Assembly: GCF_039536325.1 (NCBI RefSeq) | Contig: NZ_BAAAYO010000005.1 | Span: forward strand, 305,773-369,772 | Length of the DNA stretch: 64,000 nucleotides | Reading direction: 5' to 3' | DNA from: Paenibacillus_AB hodogayensis | Lineage (GTDB): Bacteria > Bacillota > Bacilli > Paenibacillales > NBRC-103111 | In this document: positions 7,022 through 16,410 of the stretch, one piece after another | Numbering within the stretch: the first letter of the stretch is position 1 | How the letters are laid out: each line of letters starts with the position of its first letter | The notes under the pieces: generated by a model | Databases searched by the model: none | Told to the model about the DNA's origin: nothing | Seen by the model: the letters and a program-made list of their open reading frames with translations, nothing else | Position numbers and translations under genes: made by a program

Positions 7022-8080
7022 ATGGACTTCGAGGAGCTATTGGCATGCATATCCGAAGGAAGGTATGACGGGGAGGCCGTGGCGCAATTCGGACAGGAAT
7101 GGCTGCCCGGTATCGTCAGACACTTGGCGGGCAGGGAAGCGCGTCTCCGGAACCGCCGTCTACGGCAGGACGATTATGCGGACATTGCCGCCAAGGTGCT
7201 GGAGATCGTCTTGCTGCGCTGCCGGCCCGGATTGGGCGAAGGCCGGGCGCTGCGCGCCTGGGTATGCCAGGTCGTTCAGAATGTGGCAAGGAACAAGCTC
7301 AGGGAAAGGCACCCGGTCCCGATTCCGCCCGGGACCGCTCAGGATTGGCTCGACCGGACGAATTCCGATCCGGCCGGGCAGCCGTTTGATGCGGGGCAGC
7401 TGGAAATATTGGAAGAAGCGATACGAGCGCTTCCGCATAATCAGCGCCAAGCAATCATATGGAGATATTGGAGAGGTTGTTCGGCGATGGAGACGGCGCG
7501 GCACATGCATTGCAGCCCCAACCAGGTCGATCAATGGGCGCATAAGGCGCGGACCACGCTGGCCCGGACGCTGGAGCCGTATTTTCCCCGGGACGGAGCG
7601 CGTTTGGCGCAGCATGCGTCGGAAGGGGATGGCGCTCGGGAGGCGGCGATGCGCTTGGCCCGCAATGGCGCGGATACGCTTCGCGAAAGCCGCGGCCTGT
7701 ATGCGCCAGACTTGGCGGTCCGATTCGATGCGGCGGAGTTCGCGGAAGGTATGAAGCCGGCCTGCCATACCGTCGAGCCGCTCGTCATGGATAGCTTCCT
7801 GCTTATGCGATTTGCCTGGGAAGATGCCGTCCTTCGGTTGACAGAAGCGAGTCTGCTCGCGCGTATGATGCCCGGTCGGCTGTCCCGACTGCTGGCCGGG
7901 GAGCTGCATCTATGGGAGCTTGCCGATGAAGAGCGAAGTCTCCTGCTTCGGACATTGAACGTTCGCGATACCGCCCTGACCGCCGCCTTGAGCGCGGACT
8001 GGCGCGTCTTTACGGCCGCATGGCCGACACCCTATCACAATGTGGAGAGGAAGGATGCCTTTGTTCGCGGTATACTATGA
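7022..8080 (+). CDS. RNA polymerase sigma-70-family protein with C-terminal extension
   Basis: 352 residues. Residues about 10-100 resemble sigma region 2 (QDDYADIAAKVLEIVL, then RALRAWVCQVVQNVARNKLR), and about 130-185 resemble region 4 with a helix-turn-helix (LPHNQRQAIIWRYWRG, SAMETARHMHCSPNQVDQWA). The remaining 165 residues are not part of ordinary ECF factors and I do not recognise a domain in them. Start ATG 7022 follows GGAGGAAGGGC. It lies behind a LexA-like box and overlaps a 60-codon frame that could encode a partner. It might be a dedicated sigma factor for a stress or damage response, or a sigma-derived regulator. Function inferred only. Confidence 0.72.
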   Translation: MDFEELLACISEGRYDGEAVAQFGQEWLPGIVRHLAGREARLRNRRLRQDDYADIAAKVLEIVLLRCRPGLGEGRALRAWVCQVVQNVARNKLRERHPVPIPPGTAQDWLDRTNSDPAGQPFDAGQLEILEEAIRALPHNQRQAIIWRYWRGCSAMETARHMHCSPNQVDQWAHKARTTLARTLEPYFPRDGARLAQHASEGDGAREAAMRLARNGADTLRESRGLYAPDLAVRFDAAEFAEGMKPACHTVEPLVMDSFLLMRFAWEDAVLRLTEASLLARMMPGRLSRLLAGELHLWELADEERSLLLRTLNVRDTALTAALSADWRVFTAAWPTPYHNVERKDAFVRGIL

Positions 8081-8237
8081 CACGAAGCGGCTGACGAAGC
8101 CGGGTACGGAGTACGAAGCGAGAATGGATCTGATACGGCTGCAAGCGATGTTTCTCAATCTGAAGATCGAGGAGTGCCGCAAAAGTCTGGCCGCACGAGC
8201 CGTCGTGCCGGGAAAGGGCGGGGCGGGCCGGTTTTGA
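8055..8237 (+). CDS. small hypothetical protein overlapping sigma-like gene
   Basis: A 60-codon frame starting at ATG 8055 with GGAGAGGAAGG in front, overlapping the last 26 bases of the sigma-like gene in another frame. The product is basic and helical in its middle (RMDLIRLQAMFLNLKIEECRKS) and ends in a Gly/Arg-rich tail. No membrane segment or known domain. The overlap suggests translational coupling, as with sigma/anti-sigma pairs, but nothing in the sequence proves such a role. Confidence 0.45.
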   Translation: MPLFAVYYDTKRLTKPGTEYEARMDLIRLQAMFLNLKIEECRKSLAARAVVPGKGGAGRF

Positions 8238-8286
8238 TCGAGTGCATGCCCCCGGCTGAATGACACAATCCGTAGAAAGAACGACA

Positions 8287-8326
8287 AAGTCTCCAGTACC
8301 GTCTTTACGACGGTCTGGAGACTTCT
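8287..8326. terminator. bidirectional terminator between convergent genes
   Basis: AAGTCTCCAG ... CTGGAGACTT with an inner GACGG/CCGTC pairing. T-rich on the plus strand and A-rich upstream, so it can serve both the sigma-like gene and the convergent rhamnosidase gene. Confidence 0.75.
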
Positions 8327-8369
8327 ATTTGAGTCGATCCGATTTGAAGGGGCTTCGGCTATACTTCGG

Positions 8370-10562
8370 CTATAGCCTTGTGACGGCAACGCCCCCGGGA
8401 ACGTCAAGCTCCGCCTGACCGTGCGCATACCGGAACCGGATCGTGCCCGTCGGCACGCGAAACTCCAGCTCTACCCGCTCGAGCGACGCCGGAAGCCGCG
8501 GCGCGAACGTCACGGACGTCCAGCCCGGAGCGGCCGGCTTGATACCGGCGATTTCTTCGATAAAAAGCGGAATCGGCGCGCTGGCCCACGGGTGGCAGAG
8601 GCTTGTATTCGGCTTCAGGTCTTTGGACCATACCTCGAAGCAGGCGGTCGCGCCTTCTTTGACCATCGTGCTCCACGAATGCAGATCCTCCGAGCGCATC
8701 AGCTCGTAGACGAGCTCGTGCTCACCGGCTTCGGCAAGCCCCTTCAGAACGAAGTACGCGACGTACACCCCGCAGCTCAGCCGCTTTTCGCGAATGAGTC
8801 CGATCGCCTCCGCCCGGTCGGCTGGCTCCGTCAGCCCGAACAGCAGCGGAAATGCATTAGCGTGCAAGGAACTGTGCGCCGAGCGTTCCGCGTCCACGAA
8901 CCGGTTCGTGCGGGGATCCAGAAACGCCCGCCGGAACGATTGCTTGAAGCCGGGCAAATCGTAGGACGGATCGCCGGGTAGTCCGAGCTGGCGGCGGATG
9001 TCATCCATCGTGCGCATCGCTCCGTAATAGAACGCGTTCAGCACATTGTGGCAGCCTTCACCGACGGGAGGATCGAGCGGGAAATCGTATCCGTCCCGCA
9101 TCGTCTTCGGCCAGTCGACGAGATTCGGCTTATCCCGGATGGAAATCAGGCCGTCCTCGCGGCGGAAGCCGGTGAAATAGCCGATCATCCGTTCGGCGGT
9201 CGGCAGCATGCGGCGCACGAACGTCTCGTCGCCGGATTGCCGGTAATATTCCAGCAGCTGCATCGGGTATTGCAGCGAATAATCGGCGAATTCCTGCATG
9301 AAATGCCCCGGCGCCACGGCCATCAGACCGGGGCAGACGCGCGCGGACAGCAGCGCGAAGTCGAGCAGCGCCTTGCGGGACAGGCGCAAGTCACCCGACA
9401 CGTAAGCATGGGCATGCGCGATAATCGTATTGTCGCCCAAGTATTGCCCTTTCTCCCGGGACGGACAATCCACATACGTTTCCTGGGAGCCGTATTTCAC
9501 GCCGTTTTTGCAAATGGACCAGATGGCGTCCAGCATCGGGTCGGAGCTGGCGAAGCGCAGGGCGCCGTCATCGAGCGGATAATGGCGGACGACGGCCGCG
9601 AAGCTGCCGGGATCGGCGCGAACGCCGGGCGACGGGAGCACCTCAACGTAGCGGAACGCCTTGTAATCGTACAGCTCCAACTCGTCGACGTCGGCGCCGG
9701 ACAGCGTCCACAGCTCCCGGTACGTGCAGTTGCAGCGCATGGCGTACCGGACCCGCCCATCGCTCGCCAGCTCCTCGCCGCAGCGGATTTCGATCGTTTG
9801 GCCTGCTTCTCCGCTTGCGGTCATGCGGAACTGTCCGGTACGTTCCTCGCCGAAATCGAGCAAATAGCCTTCTTCCTTCGGGAGCGGCGTCACTTGAACC
9901 GGCTCGACCTCGTACACGGCAAGAGGCGGAGTAGGCTGAAGGAACAGCCGATGATCGTCGGCGATATGCTCAAGGGCATGGCTCCAGCCGCTGTCGTCGA
10001 AATCCGGCTCCTTCCAGCCGACCCGCTTCAGCCGGTTGTCGACGTTCTCCAAATACTGCGTATTGTACCCGATAATGCCTCCGTCCGCGTACTCCGAAGC
10101 CGGCGCGATCGTCCAGGACGCGTCGGTGCTTACGACCGTCCGCTCGTCGATGGCGAGCTCCGCAATTAACCCTTGACGATAGTCCCCGCTGTTGTAGGCT
10201 CGGCAAATCAGCCCCTGGTAATACACATGCACGGCGATGACGTTGAGCCCTTCCCGCAAATAAGCGGCGATGTCGTACCGGTTGTAAAAATAATGATAAT
10301 GGTTTTCTTGCGCCGGCCCTTGGCCGACAAACCGGCCGTTCACATACAGCTTGTAATAGTCGTCGGCCGTAATGTCGAGGATGGCCGATTCGGCCGCTCC
10401 GCTTGACACGAACGTTTTGCGCGCCAGCATATGGCGGTTTTTCAAATCGTCGCGATGAGGGGGTCTTTCGCCGGGCGCCAGCTCCTTGCGATACGGATCG
10501 AGCGGCTTCAAGCCGATGAACGGCTCGTCCGTGATCCAGGATGCGGACCAATGTTTTTCCAT
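8370..10562 (-). CDS. family 78 glycoside hydrolase, alpha-L-rhamnosidase
   Basis: 730 residues without a signal peptide, so cytoplasmic. An N-terminal beta-sandwich domain (about 45-190, Bac_rhamnosid_N type with YKLYVNGRFVGQGP) precedes a second sandwich (about 215-330). The (alpha/alpha)6 catalytic barrel (about 335-640) contains the GH78 motif DCPSREKGQYLGD near residue 365, holding catalytic acidic residues, and the later HPWASAPIPLF segment. A C-terminal beta domain ends the protein. It releases terminal alpha-L-rhamnose from imported oligosaccharides or glycosides. Start ATG 10562 has GGAGG 12 nt upstream. Transcribed alone; the neighbouring lactonase-like amidohydrolase and AraC regulators fit deoxysugar use. 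Confidence 0.9.
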   Translation of the reverse strand: MEKHWSASWITDEPFIGLKPLDPYRKELAPGERPPHRDDLKNRHMLARKTFVSSGAAESAILDITADDYYKLYVNGRFVGQGPAQENHYHYFYNRYDIAAYLREGLNVIAVHVYYQGLICRAYNSGDYRQGLIAELAIDERTVVSTDASWTIAPASEYADGGIIGYNTQYLENVDNRLKRVGWKEPDFDDSGWSHALEHIADDHRLFLQPTPPLAVYEVEPVQVTPLPKEEGYLLDFGEERTGQFRMTASGEAGQTIEIRCGEELASDGRVRYAMRCNCTYRELWTLSGADVDELELYDYKAFRYVEVLPSPGVRADPGSFAAVVRHYPLDDGALRFASSDPMLDAIWSICKNGVKYGSQETYVDCPSREKGQYLGDNTIIAHAHAYVSGDLRLSRKALLDFALLSARVCPGLMAVAPGHFMQEFADYSLQYPMQLLEYYRQSGDETFVRRMLPTAERMIGYFTGFRREDGLISIRDKPNLVDWPKTMRDGYDFPLDPPVGEGCHNVLNAFYYGAMRTMDDIRRQLGLPGDPSYDLPGFKQSFRRAFLDPRTNRFVDAERSAHSSLHANAFPLLFGLTEPADRAEAIGLIREKRLSCGVYVAYFVLKGLAEAGEHELVYELMRSEDLHSWSTMVKEGATACFEVWSKDLKPNTSLCHPWASAPIPLFIEEIAGIKPAAPGWTSVTFAPRLPASLERVELEFRVPTGTIRFRYAHGQAELDVPGGVAVTRL

Positions 10563-10854
10563 GATTCAGTCATGCCTCCATTATCTCTCTTGTACATGGT
10601 TTGTTCGGCGTAAGACCATGCGGTTCGGGCCGCCTGCCCCCAGTGTATAGCAGGGGAGTCGCGGTTTCTTGGTCAATATGCCAAAAAATCACGTCGAATT
10701 GACACGTTTGGTCCGCAAGCGGAAACGCGCCGCCCATCGGCTCGCGCCGGTCCGTTGACGCCCGATACGGAATCTGCGTTGTAAAATGTGTGGCTGTCCT
10801 ATACTATACATATAAGGAAGAACGCGGGTTACTGGCAAGGAAAGGTGAGAGTGG

Positions 10855-11406
10855 ATGAGCAAGCTGCGATTTGCAACAAAACAAAAGGTAATTGAGCTCG
10901 GTCTCGCTTTTCTCGACGGAGCTGGCGCGGGACATGTCTGCAAGGTATGTATCGCAAGCGGAGGGTCCTGCTGCCAAAGCTGTATATTTTTGAAGGAAGG
11001 CGCGGGGTGCCAGAAAAGAAATACGAGCTGCACCGCCTGGCTGTGCGGGTTTTTGAAATATATTTTGTACGAGGCGGGCATGCTCCACGACTGGGAAGCG
11101 TTCTGGGAGCAGGTGCCGGGGCAGAAATTTCGGGAGGACGAGACACCACCCTTTTTCCCTGTCGACCGGTGGCTGGACGCTCCGGATGTCGTGTTCCTGT
11201 CGCAGGCGTTTGTCGAAGATCTGAATATGCTGCTGCCGTCCCGCAACATGCTTTGGATACACGAATTGAAAGAAACGCTTGACCGCTACGTGGATAAAAT
11301 CATGGACAGCGGCGATCCGGAAACCGTTCGCAAAGTCGAGAAAAAAATCGACTACATGATGGCAGACTTCCGGCATTTTCGAACGGCGCTGGAGCGGTTG
11401 GCCTAG
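10855..11406 (+). CDS. cysteine-rich conserved hypothetical protein
   Basis: A 183-residue soluble protein. Residues about 28-68 contain a cluster of eight cysteines in the pattern CKVC...CC-x2-C...C...C...C, reminiscent of zinc- or iron-chelating Cys-cluster proteins (YkgJ-like). The C-terminal half is helical and charged. Start ATG 10855 with GGAAAGGTGAG upstream. It stands alone, divergent from the rhamnosidase gene across a 292-bp gap in which I see only weak promoter-like sequence. I do not recognise the exact family; metal binding is an inference from the cysteine spacing. Confidence 0.6.
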   Translation: MSKLRFATKQKVIELGLAFLDGAGAGHVCKVCIASGGSCCQSCIFLKEGAGCQKRNTSCTAWLCGFLKYILYEAGMLHDWEAFWEQVPGQKFREDETPPFFPVDRWLDAPDVVFLSQAFVEDLNMLLPSRNMLWIHELKETLDRYVDKIMDSGDPETVRKVEKKIDYMMADFRHFRTALERLA

Positions 11407-11683
11407 CAATCCTATACGGTCCGCACCCGGAGGGGCAACGCCCGTCTTTAAGCACAGGCGTCGACAGAACTGTCGTCGTCTACCGGCTTCTGGCGTGAGC
11501 CCTGGCCGAGCGGGGACGGGGAGAGCCGCTTGGCCGCGTAAAATTGCGCCGGGGAATGCGGACGGGCCCATTGACAAAATCGGCTGTTGCCGGAGGAATC
11601 TGCGCGCGGATGTCGAATCGTTAACACAAAAGAATTGTCTTTAAGGAAGGGTCACGCAGCGACACAAAAAGGTGAGGTGCGGC

Positions 11684-13318
11684 ATGTATACATTGTTGAT
11701 CGTCGACGGCAACCCGAATAGCCGCGAACGCGTAGCCGGCTTATTGAATTGGAGGGCGCTCGGATTTCAGGTGACCGGCTCGTTTTCCGATGGTTTGGAA
11801 GCGCTTCAGGAAGCGGAACGCTCCCGTCCCGATATCGTGCTGGCGGATATGCGGCTGACGGCGATGGGCGGTTGGGAGCTGGGACGCCGTATCCGCGAGC
11901 GGCATCCCGGGGTAAAACTGGTGCTGATGGGCGAGCGGAACGCGTTTGAGGAAAGCCGATCGGATATCGGTCTCGAGACGGAGCAGTGTGTATGGACGCC
12001 GTTCGGCGAAGAGGAACTGCGGGAAGCGGTCATGGCGGCTGCCGACGGACTGGCGCGCGAAAGGCAAGCGGCGGAGCGGGAGGAAGCGCTGCGCCGGGAG
12101 ATGAAGCGATCGCTGCCGCTGCACCGGGAACGGCTGCTTCGCGAGCTGTTTCTCGGCTTCTGGGACGGTTTGCCCGCGGAGCGGCTGCGCAGCCGGCTGG
12201 CGTTCTGCGACATGAATTTGCCGGCAGCCGGCCGTTACCGGGTGCTCCTGCTGCAGTCGGATGATGGCGGAAGCGCCGGGGAGACGAGCCTGCCGGATAG
12301 TGCCCGGCTCGCGCGTGCGCTGGAGGAACGGTTCGCCGCCCGCGGGAACCTGGGCTGGCCGCAGCCCGTTCCGATGACGGACAGCGGCGTGGCGATGCTT
12401 GCCGGCGGGGAGGCGGAAGATCCCGATACGGAACTCCTGCTCCAACTGATCGGAGAAGCGGCGGAGCTCGTCGGCGAGCCGCTGCGGTCGGGGCTGTCGG
12501 TCGGCATCAGCCGTCCGGGTCCCTTGTCCGGGGTAGCTGGGCTGTACGCCGAGACGGTCCGATCGCTAGAAGCCGGTTCGTGCGGCGACGGGACGCGCGT
12601 CGTCGCGGCGGACGAGCAGCTCGGCGAATGCGACGACCGCTGCCGCGAGCTTGCCGGGAGCGCGGAGCGGATGGTGCGGGATATGCGCGGGCTGGTGTTT
12701 TCCGACAAAACCCCGGATACGGAGGCGCTATTGAAGCGTTATTTGGGCACAAGCGAAGCGGTGCTGCCGGACTCCGAGGCCAAGCCGTTCATGCTGCTGC
12801 TGTCCAGTGCGCTGCAGCGCGTTTACGTGGAATGCGGAAAGTCGGTCAACGGACATATTTTGCTGTTCCTCAGTTTGTGGAACAAGCTTGATACGGCGAC
12901 CGGTCCGGTGCAGAGCCGCACCGTGATCGATCCGCTGATCGCCCTCGCCCGGCGGCAGCTGTTCGACGAGCATCGGGCAGTCTGCGAGCAGGCGGTGAAA
13001 GATATGAAGCGCTTTATCATGAAGCGGTTTATGGAGCCGATCACGGTTCGCCGCATTGCGGACGAAGCGAAGATGAGCGTCAACCACGCAAACGCCGTGT
13101 TTCAATACAAAACCGGGCGCAAGCTGCTCGACTATTTGACGGAATACCGCATGGAGAAAGCGAAGTCGCTGCTGCGCGGGACGGATCTCGACATGGCGGC
13201 CATTGCGGAGCAGACCGGATTCGGCGGCGGGGCGGCGCGCTTCGGTCTTGCATTTCAGGCATATGCGGGGCTTACGCCGGAAGCGTACCGCGAAGCGGTC
13301 GAGCAGTCGGAGCGTTGA
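11684..13318 (+). CDS. YesN/AraC-type response regulator with degenerate receiver
   Basis: 544 residues. Receiver domain 1-120, a long linker region (about 130-430) and a C-terminal AraC helix-turn-helix (about 440-540, with VRRIADEAKMSVNHANAVFQ). The phosphoacceptor-like Asp55 is present (VLADMRL), but the second acidic residue of the usual D-D/E pair is Gly9 (IVDGN), and the conserved Lys before Pro near 105 is Thr (VWTPF). Phosphorylation-dependent switching is therefore doubtful. No histidine kinase gene is adjacent. ATG 11684 is preferred over GTG 11672 because AGGTGAGG sits just before it. It probably controls nearby sugar genes; target not visible. The preceding 277-bp gap shows no clear promoter. 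Confidence 0.85.
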   Translation: MYTLLIVDGNPNSRERVAGLLNWRALGFQVTGSFSDGLEALQEAERSRPDIVLADMRLTAMGGWELGRRIRERHPGVKLVLMGERNAFEESRSDIGLETEQCVWTPFGEEELREAVMAAADGLARERQAAEREEALRREMKRSLPLHRERLLRELFLGFWDGLPAERLRSRLAFCDMNLPAAGRYRVLLLQSDDGGSAGETSLPDSARLARALEERFAARGNLGWPQPVPMTDSGVAMLAGGEAEDPDTELLLQLIGEAAELVGEPLRSGLSVGISRPGPLSGVAGLYAETVRSLEAGSCGDGTRVVAADEQLGECDDRCRELAGSAERMVRDMRGLVFSDKTPDTEALLKRYLGTSEAVLPDSEAKPFMLLLSSALQRVYVECGKSVNGHILLFLSLWNKLDTATGPVQSRTVIDPLIALARRQLFDEHRAVCEQAVKDMKRFIMKRFMEPITVRRIADEAKMSVNHANAVFQYKTGRKLLDYLTEYRMEKAKSLLRGTDLDMAAIAEQTGFGGGAARFGLAFQAYAGLTPEAYREAVEQSER

Positions 13319-13353
13319 TCGGGCAAGCCGAGGGAGTATCAAGCGAATAGGCA

Positions 13354-13399
13354 ACGGGAGGAAGGGCACATCGAGTGCCTATTCCTGCCCGTTTTTTTC
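13354..13399 (+). terminator. rho-independent terminator after YesN-like gene
   Basis: ACGGG-GGAA-GGCA paired with TGCC-TTCC-CCCGT around a 7-nt loop, followed by TTTTTTT. Confidence 0.75.
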
Positions 13400-13491
13400 T
13401 TGCTTCGGAAGGAGAATCGCAACTTAAAACGTCGCGGAGCCGGCGCTTTCAGCGGCACGCGGAGAAAGGAGCGATAGAGAAGAAGAGGAGC

Positions 13492-14406
13492 TTAGCCGGA
13501 AGTAAAGCCTCCTACCGGGCGCAGCCCGTTTTCGCGGTAATGCTGGGGCGAAATGCCAGAGATTTTTTTGAAAATACGACTGAAGTAAAACGGCTCGTGG
13601 AAGCCGACCTCAAGCGCGATCGTCTTCACGCTCTTGTCCGAATGCAGCAGCAGATGCTGGGCCCGCTGAACGCGCAGCTGTTGGATGTAATGATGGATGG
13701 TCGTCCCGGCGTATTTTTTGAACACCTGGCACAAATATTCGTACTTGCGGTCGATCGACCGTTCCAGCCATTCTTTCGTCAGCTCTTTCTCGTAGGCGTT
13801 GTTCAACAGGTTGACGAGCTTGCGAAACGTAATGTACGACATCGGAAAAGCGGTATCCAGGTGGCTTTTCTCTAGAAACTCGGTCGCAATGCCCTGCAGT
13901 AGCTCGGCCAGCAGCAGCGTAGCCTGGAAGCGGAAATACCCCTCCGGCCGATTCATCGTATCGACCAGCCGCTCGAACCGGTCAAGCAGCTTGTACCGGC
14001 TGCCGTTGCGATAACGGCGGGGAAGGATCAGCTGGTCTTCGTGGCTCACTTCGACGGTCCGCAGCTCGGTCCGCTCGGCATGGACAATATTAAGATCGGA
14101 GGCGCGATTCAGTACGAATTCGTTCATGCCGGGCGAGCAAGAGAACTGCACCCAGAAAAACTTGCCCTTGGCCTGATCCGGCCCCCACCCTCCGTGCGAC
14201 TCCCACGGCTTGAGCAAGATGGAATCCCCCATGCCCAGCGTCAATCGGGTTTCGCCGACGCGCAGATTGACCGTTCCCTCCGCCGCTGCGATCAGCTCGT
14301 AGTACGGGTTGTAATGATCCTGATGGAAGCTCGTATTCGTTTGCGTGTCGAGCAGGTCCGCCCATTTCACGTCGAGTATGGACAGGCGGGACATGGCGTA
14401 GTACAT
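13492..14406 (-). CDS. AraC-family transcriptional regulator with cupin sensor
   Basis: 304 residues. The N-terminal cupin-like domain (about 20-130, including YYELIAAAEGTVNLRVGETR) would bind a sugar, and the C-terminal double helix-turn-helix (about 195-295, with SVKTIALEVGFHEPFYFSRI) is standard AraC. Start ATG 14406 follows GGAGGAAGCCATCC. It is divergent from the ADP-ribosylglycohydrolase-family gene at 14537 with a shared 130-bp control region, so it most likely activates that gene and the lactonase behind it. Inducer unknown. Confidence 0.88.
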   Translation of the reverse strand: MYYAMSRLSILDVKWADLLDTQTNTSFHQDHYNPYYELIAAAEGTVNLRVGETRLTLGMGDSILLKPWESHGGWGPDQAKGKFFWVQFSCSPGMNEFVLNRASDLNIVHAERTELRTVEVSHEDQLILPRRYRNGSRYKLLDRFERLVDTMNRPEGYFRFQATLLLAELLQGIATEFLEKSHLDTAFPMSYITFRKLVNLLNNAYEKELTKEWLERSIDRKYEYLCQVFKKYAGTTIHHYIQQLRVQRAQHLLLHSDKSVKTIALEVGFHEPFYFSRIFKKISGISPQHYRENGLRPVGGFTSG

Positions 14407-14454
14407 GGATGGCTTCCTCCGATGTTTTTATTCCAAAAAACGCATTCGTGTTCA

Positions 14455-14483
14455 TGGTTTGCTGGCGCTGCCGTTCCTATAAT
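14455..14483 (+). promoter_or_regulatory. promoter of the ADP-ribosylglycohydrolase operon
   Basis: TATAAT at 14478-14483 with a poor -35 (TGGTTT) 17 nt upstream. A weak -35 is what an AraC-activated promoter usually shows. Confidence 0.5.
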
Positions 14484-14536
14484 GATCGTGACGGCTTTAT
14501 TATAACATCTCTATAACGATTGCAGGAGGGTTCGGC

Positions 14537-16408
14537 ATGAGCGTAAGCCTATTGAACGAGCAAGACTATTATCGGATCGTGTACGGCGGCTGGCTGGGCA
14601 AAAATATCGGGGGAACGCTGGGTGCCCCGGTCGAAGGCACGAAAGAGCTGCTCGAGCTGACCTTTTACCCGAAGCTGCCCGACGGGCCGCTGGAAAACGA
14701 CGATCTGGACTTGCAGCTTGTTTGGCTGCATGCCCTGGAGCAGTATGGTCCGGGTCTGACAGCTTCCCAGCTTGGACAGGAGTGGATGGAGCATGTGTTT
14801 TTTCCGTTCGACGAGTACGGCTACGCTTTGTCCAATCTGCGGCGCGGGCTGCTGCCGCCGGTTGCGGGCTGGTTCAACAATCCGCTTACCCACTGCATGG
14901 GATCGCCGATCCGTTCGGAAATATGGGCCATGGTCGCGCCGGGCGCGCCAGAGGTCGCGGCCCGTTATGCTTACGCGGACGCGATCGTCGACCATGCCGG
15001 AGGCGAAGGGGTATACGGCGAGATGTTCTTCGCCGCCTTGGAAAGCGCTATCTTCATGGAAAAAGATCGCGACCGGCTGATCGAGATCGGCATGCGCTGC
15101 ATTCCCGCCGATTGCCGGACTGCGCTGGCCTTGAAAGATTTGCTCCGCTGGCACAAGGAAGGGCATAGCTGGACGGAAACGCGCAAGCTGATTCTGGAGC
15201 ATCACGGCGACGACAACTTTACCGACGCTCCGCAAAATATCGCCTTCACTATTCTCGGCTGGCTGTACGGCGAAAGCTTCGAGGACGCCATCCTGAAATC
15301 GGTCAACTGCGGCTACGATACGGATTGCACCGCGGCAACGCTTGGCGCCATACTCGGCATGCTGCTCGGGCCGGAAGGTCTGCCCGAGAAATGGGTCGCT
15401 CCCGTAGGGGATCGCGTTGTCGTCAGCCCGCCGATCAAAGGATTCCCCGCTCCGAAAAACCTAGACGAGCTGACCCGCCGTACGATCCGCATGGGCAAGC
15501 AAATATTGGCCGCGTGCGATACCGGCATTGTGGTGCATCCCGAACTGCCCACCTCATGGAGCCGCGACGCCGCGATCGTGGACGAAAGCGCCATCCGGAG
15601 CTTGTGGGAGACGAAGCCGACGTCCAACCGCTATTTGCTGCCGCAGGGCACGATCGCCAGTCCGGATGCGGAGCTGATCATCGATTACGGCGACGCCGGG
15701 CCGGCGATCGGAACCGGGCAGCAGGCCGTTGTCGCCTTCGCCTTCACGAACCGTTCGCTTGTCGCTTTGGAAGGCACGCTCGCCTTGGCTGTGCCGCAAG
15801 GCTGGAAGGGGCCGACGGAGCTGCCCGTCGCCTTGCAGCCGGGGGAAACCGTGAACTGGACAGCAGAGATCGAAGCATCGGATACGGTGCAGAGCAGCAA
15901 CCGTTTGGAATGGATCTGGACGCGGTCGCACGACAATTCCTTCTGGTCGGAGCAGCGGGTGGCCTTTACGCTCGTCCGCGCATCGCGCTGGACGTTCTCG
16001 GGGCCGGACGGCGCACTGCCACAAGAGGCTTATATAGCCGGCAACCGTTTGGATTGGGGTTGCGTGGGCGAACAACAGGACGGGGTATACCGGGCGAGCA
16101 CGACGCTGTACAATCCGAGCGAGCGCGAGCTGAGGCTGATCGCCGCGGCTAACGGTCCGGTTACGCTCAAGCTGAACGGAGAAACCGTTATCGCCTGCGA
16201 AGAGACGCTGGAATTCATGCCGGCGTTCCATCGGGCGCCGCGCAAGCAGCTTGTCGAGCTTACGCTGCCGGCCGGCGTTCATGAAGTCGAAGTGGAGGCC
16301 AAGCGCTCCGGCAAACCGCTGGAGGTGTATGTGCTGCCGGTATCGGCGCGGCAGACGAGCTCGCCGGGACCGTTTTATTTCGTGACCGGCGTGCAGTGGG
16401 GCGTGTAA
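14537..16408 (+). CDS. ADP-ribosylglycohydrolase-family protein with C-terminal beta domains
   Basis: 623 residues. Residues about 8-320 form an ADP-ribosylglycohydrolase fold (family of ARH/DraG), with metal-site motifs ENDDLDLQL near 53 and GYDTDCTAATLGAILG near 258, the latter a variant of the G-x-D-T-D-T/S signature. Residues 380-623 are beta-rich and sandwich-like, not part of ARH enzymes. No signal peptide. Start ATG with GGAGGG upstream. Homologues in carbohydrate loci are probably N- or O-glycoside hydrolases on small sugars rather than protein de-ADP-ribosylases, which fits the lactonase 2 bp downstream and the AraC regulator. Substrate unknown. Confidence 0.8.
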   Translation: MSVSLLNEQDYYRIVYGGWLGKNIGGTLGAPVEGTKELLELTFYPKLPDGPLENDDLDLQLVWLHALEQYGPGLTASQLGQEWMEHVFFPFDEYGYALSNLRRGLLPPVAGWFNNPLTHCMGSPIRSEIWAMVAPGAPEVAARYAYADAIVDHAGGEGVYGEMFFAALESAIFMEKDRDRLIEIGMRCIPADCRTALALKDLLRWHKEGHSWTETRKLILEHHGDDNFTDAPQNIAFTILGWLYGESFEDAILKSVNCGYDTDCTAATLGAILGMLLGPEGLPEKWVAPVGDRVVVSPPIKGFPAPKNLDELTRRTIRMGKQILAACDTGIVVHPELPTSWSRDAAIVDESAIRSLWETKPTSNRYLLPQGTIASPDAELIIDYGDAGPAIGTGQQAVVAFAFTNRSLVALEGTLALAVPQGWKGPTELPVALQPGETVNWTAEIEASDTVQSSNRLEWIWTRSHDNSFWSEQRVAFTLVRASRWTFSGPDGALPQEAYIAGNRLDWGCVGEQQDGVYRASTTLYNPSERELRLIAAANGPVTLKLNGETVIACEETLEFMPAFHRAPRKQLVELTLPAGVHEVEVEAKRSGKPLEVYVLPVSARQTSSPGPFYFVTGVQWGV

Positions 16409-16410
16409 GG

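Noticed and set aside
8370..10562. Plus-strand frames opposite the rhamnosidase gene (for example 9048-10169)
   Set aside because: Antisense to a clear GH78 enzyme; no recognisable domain or ribosome site.
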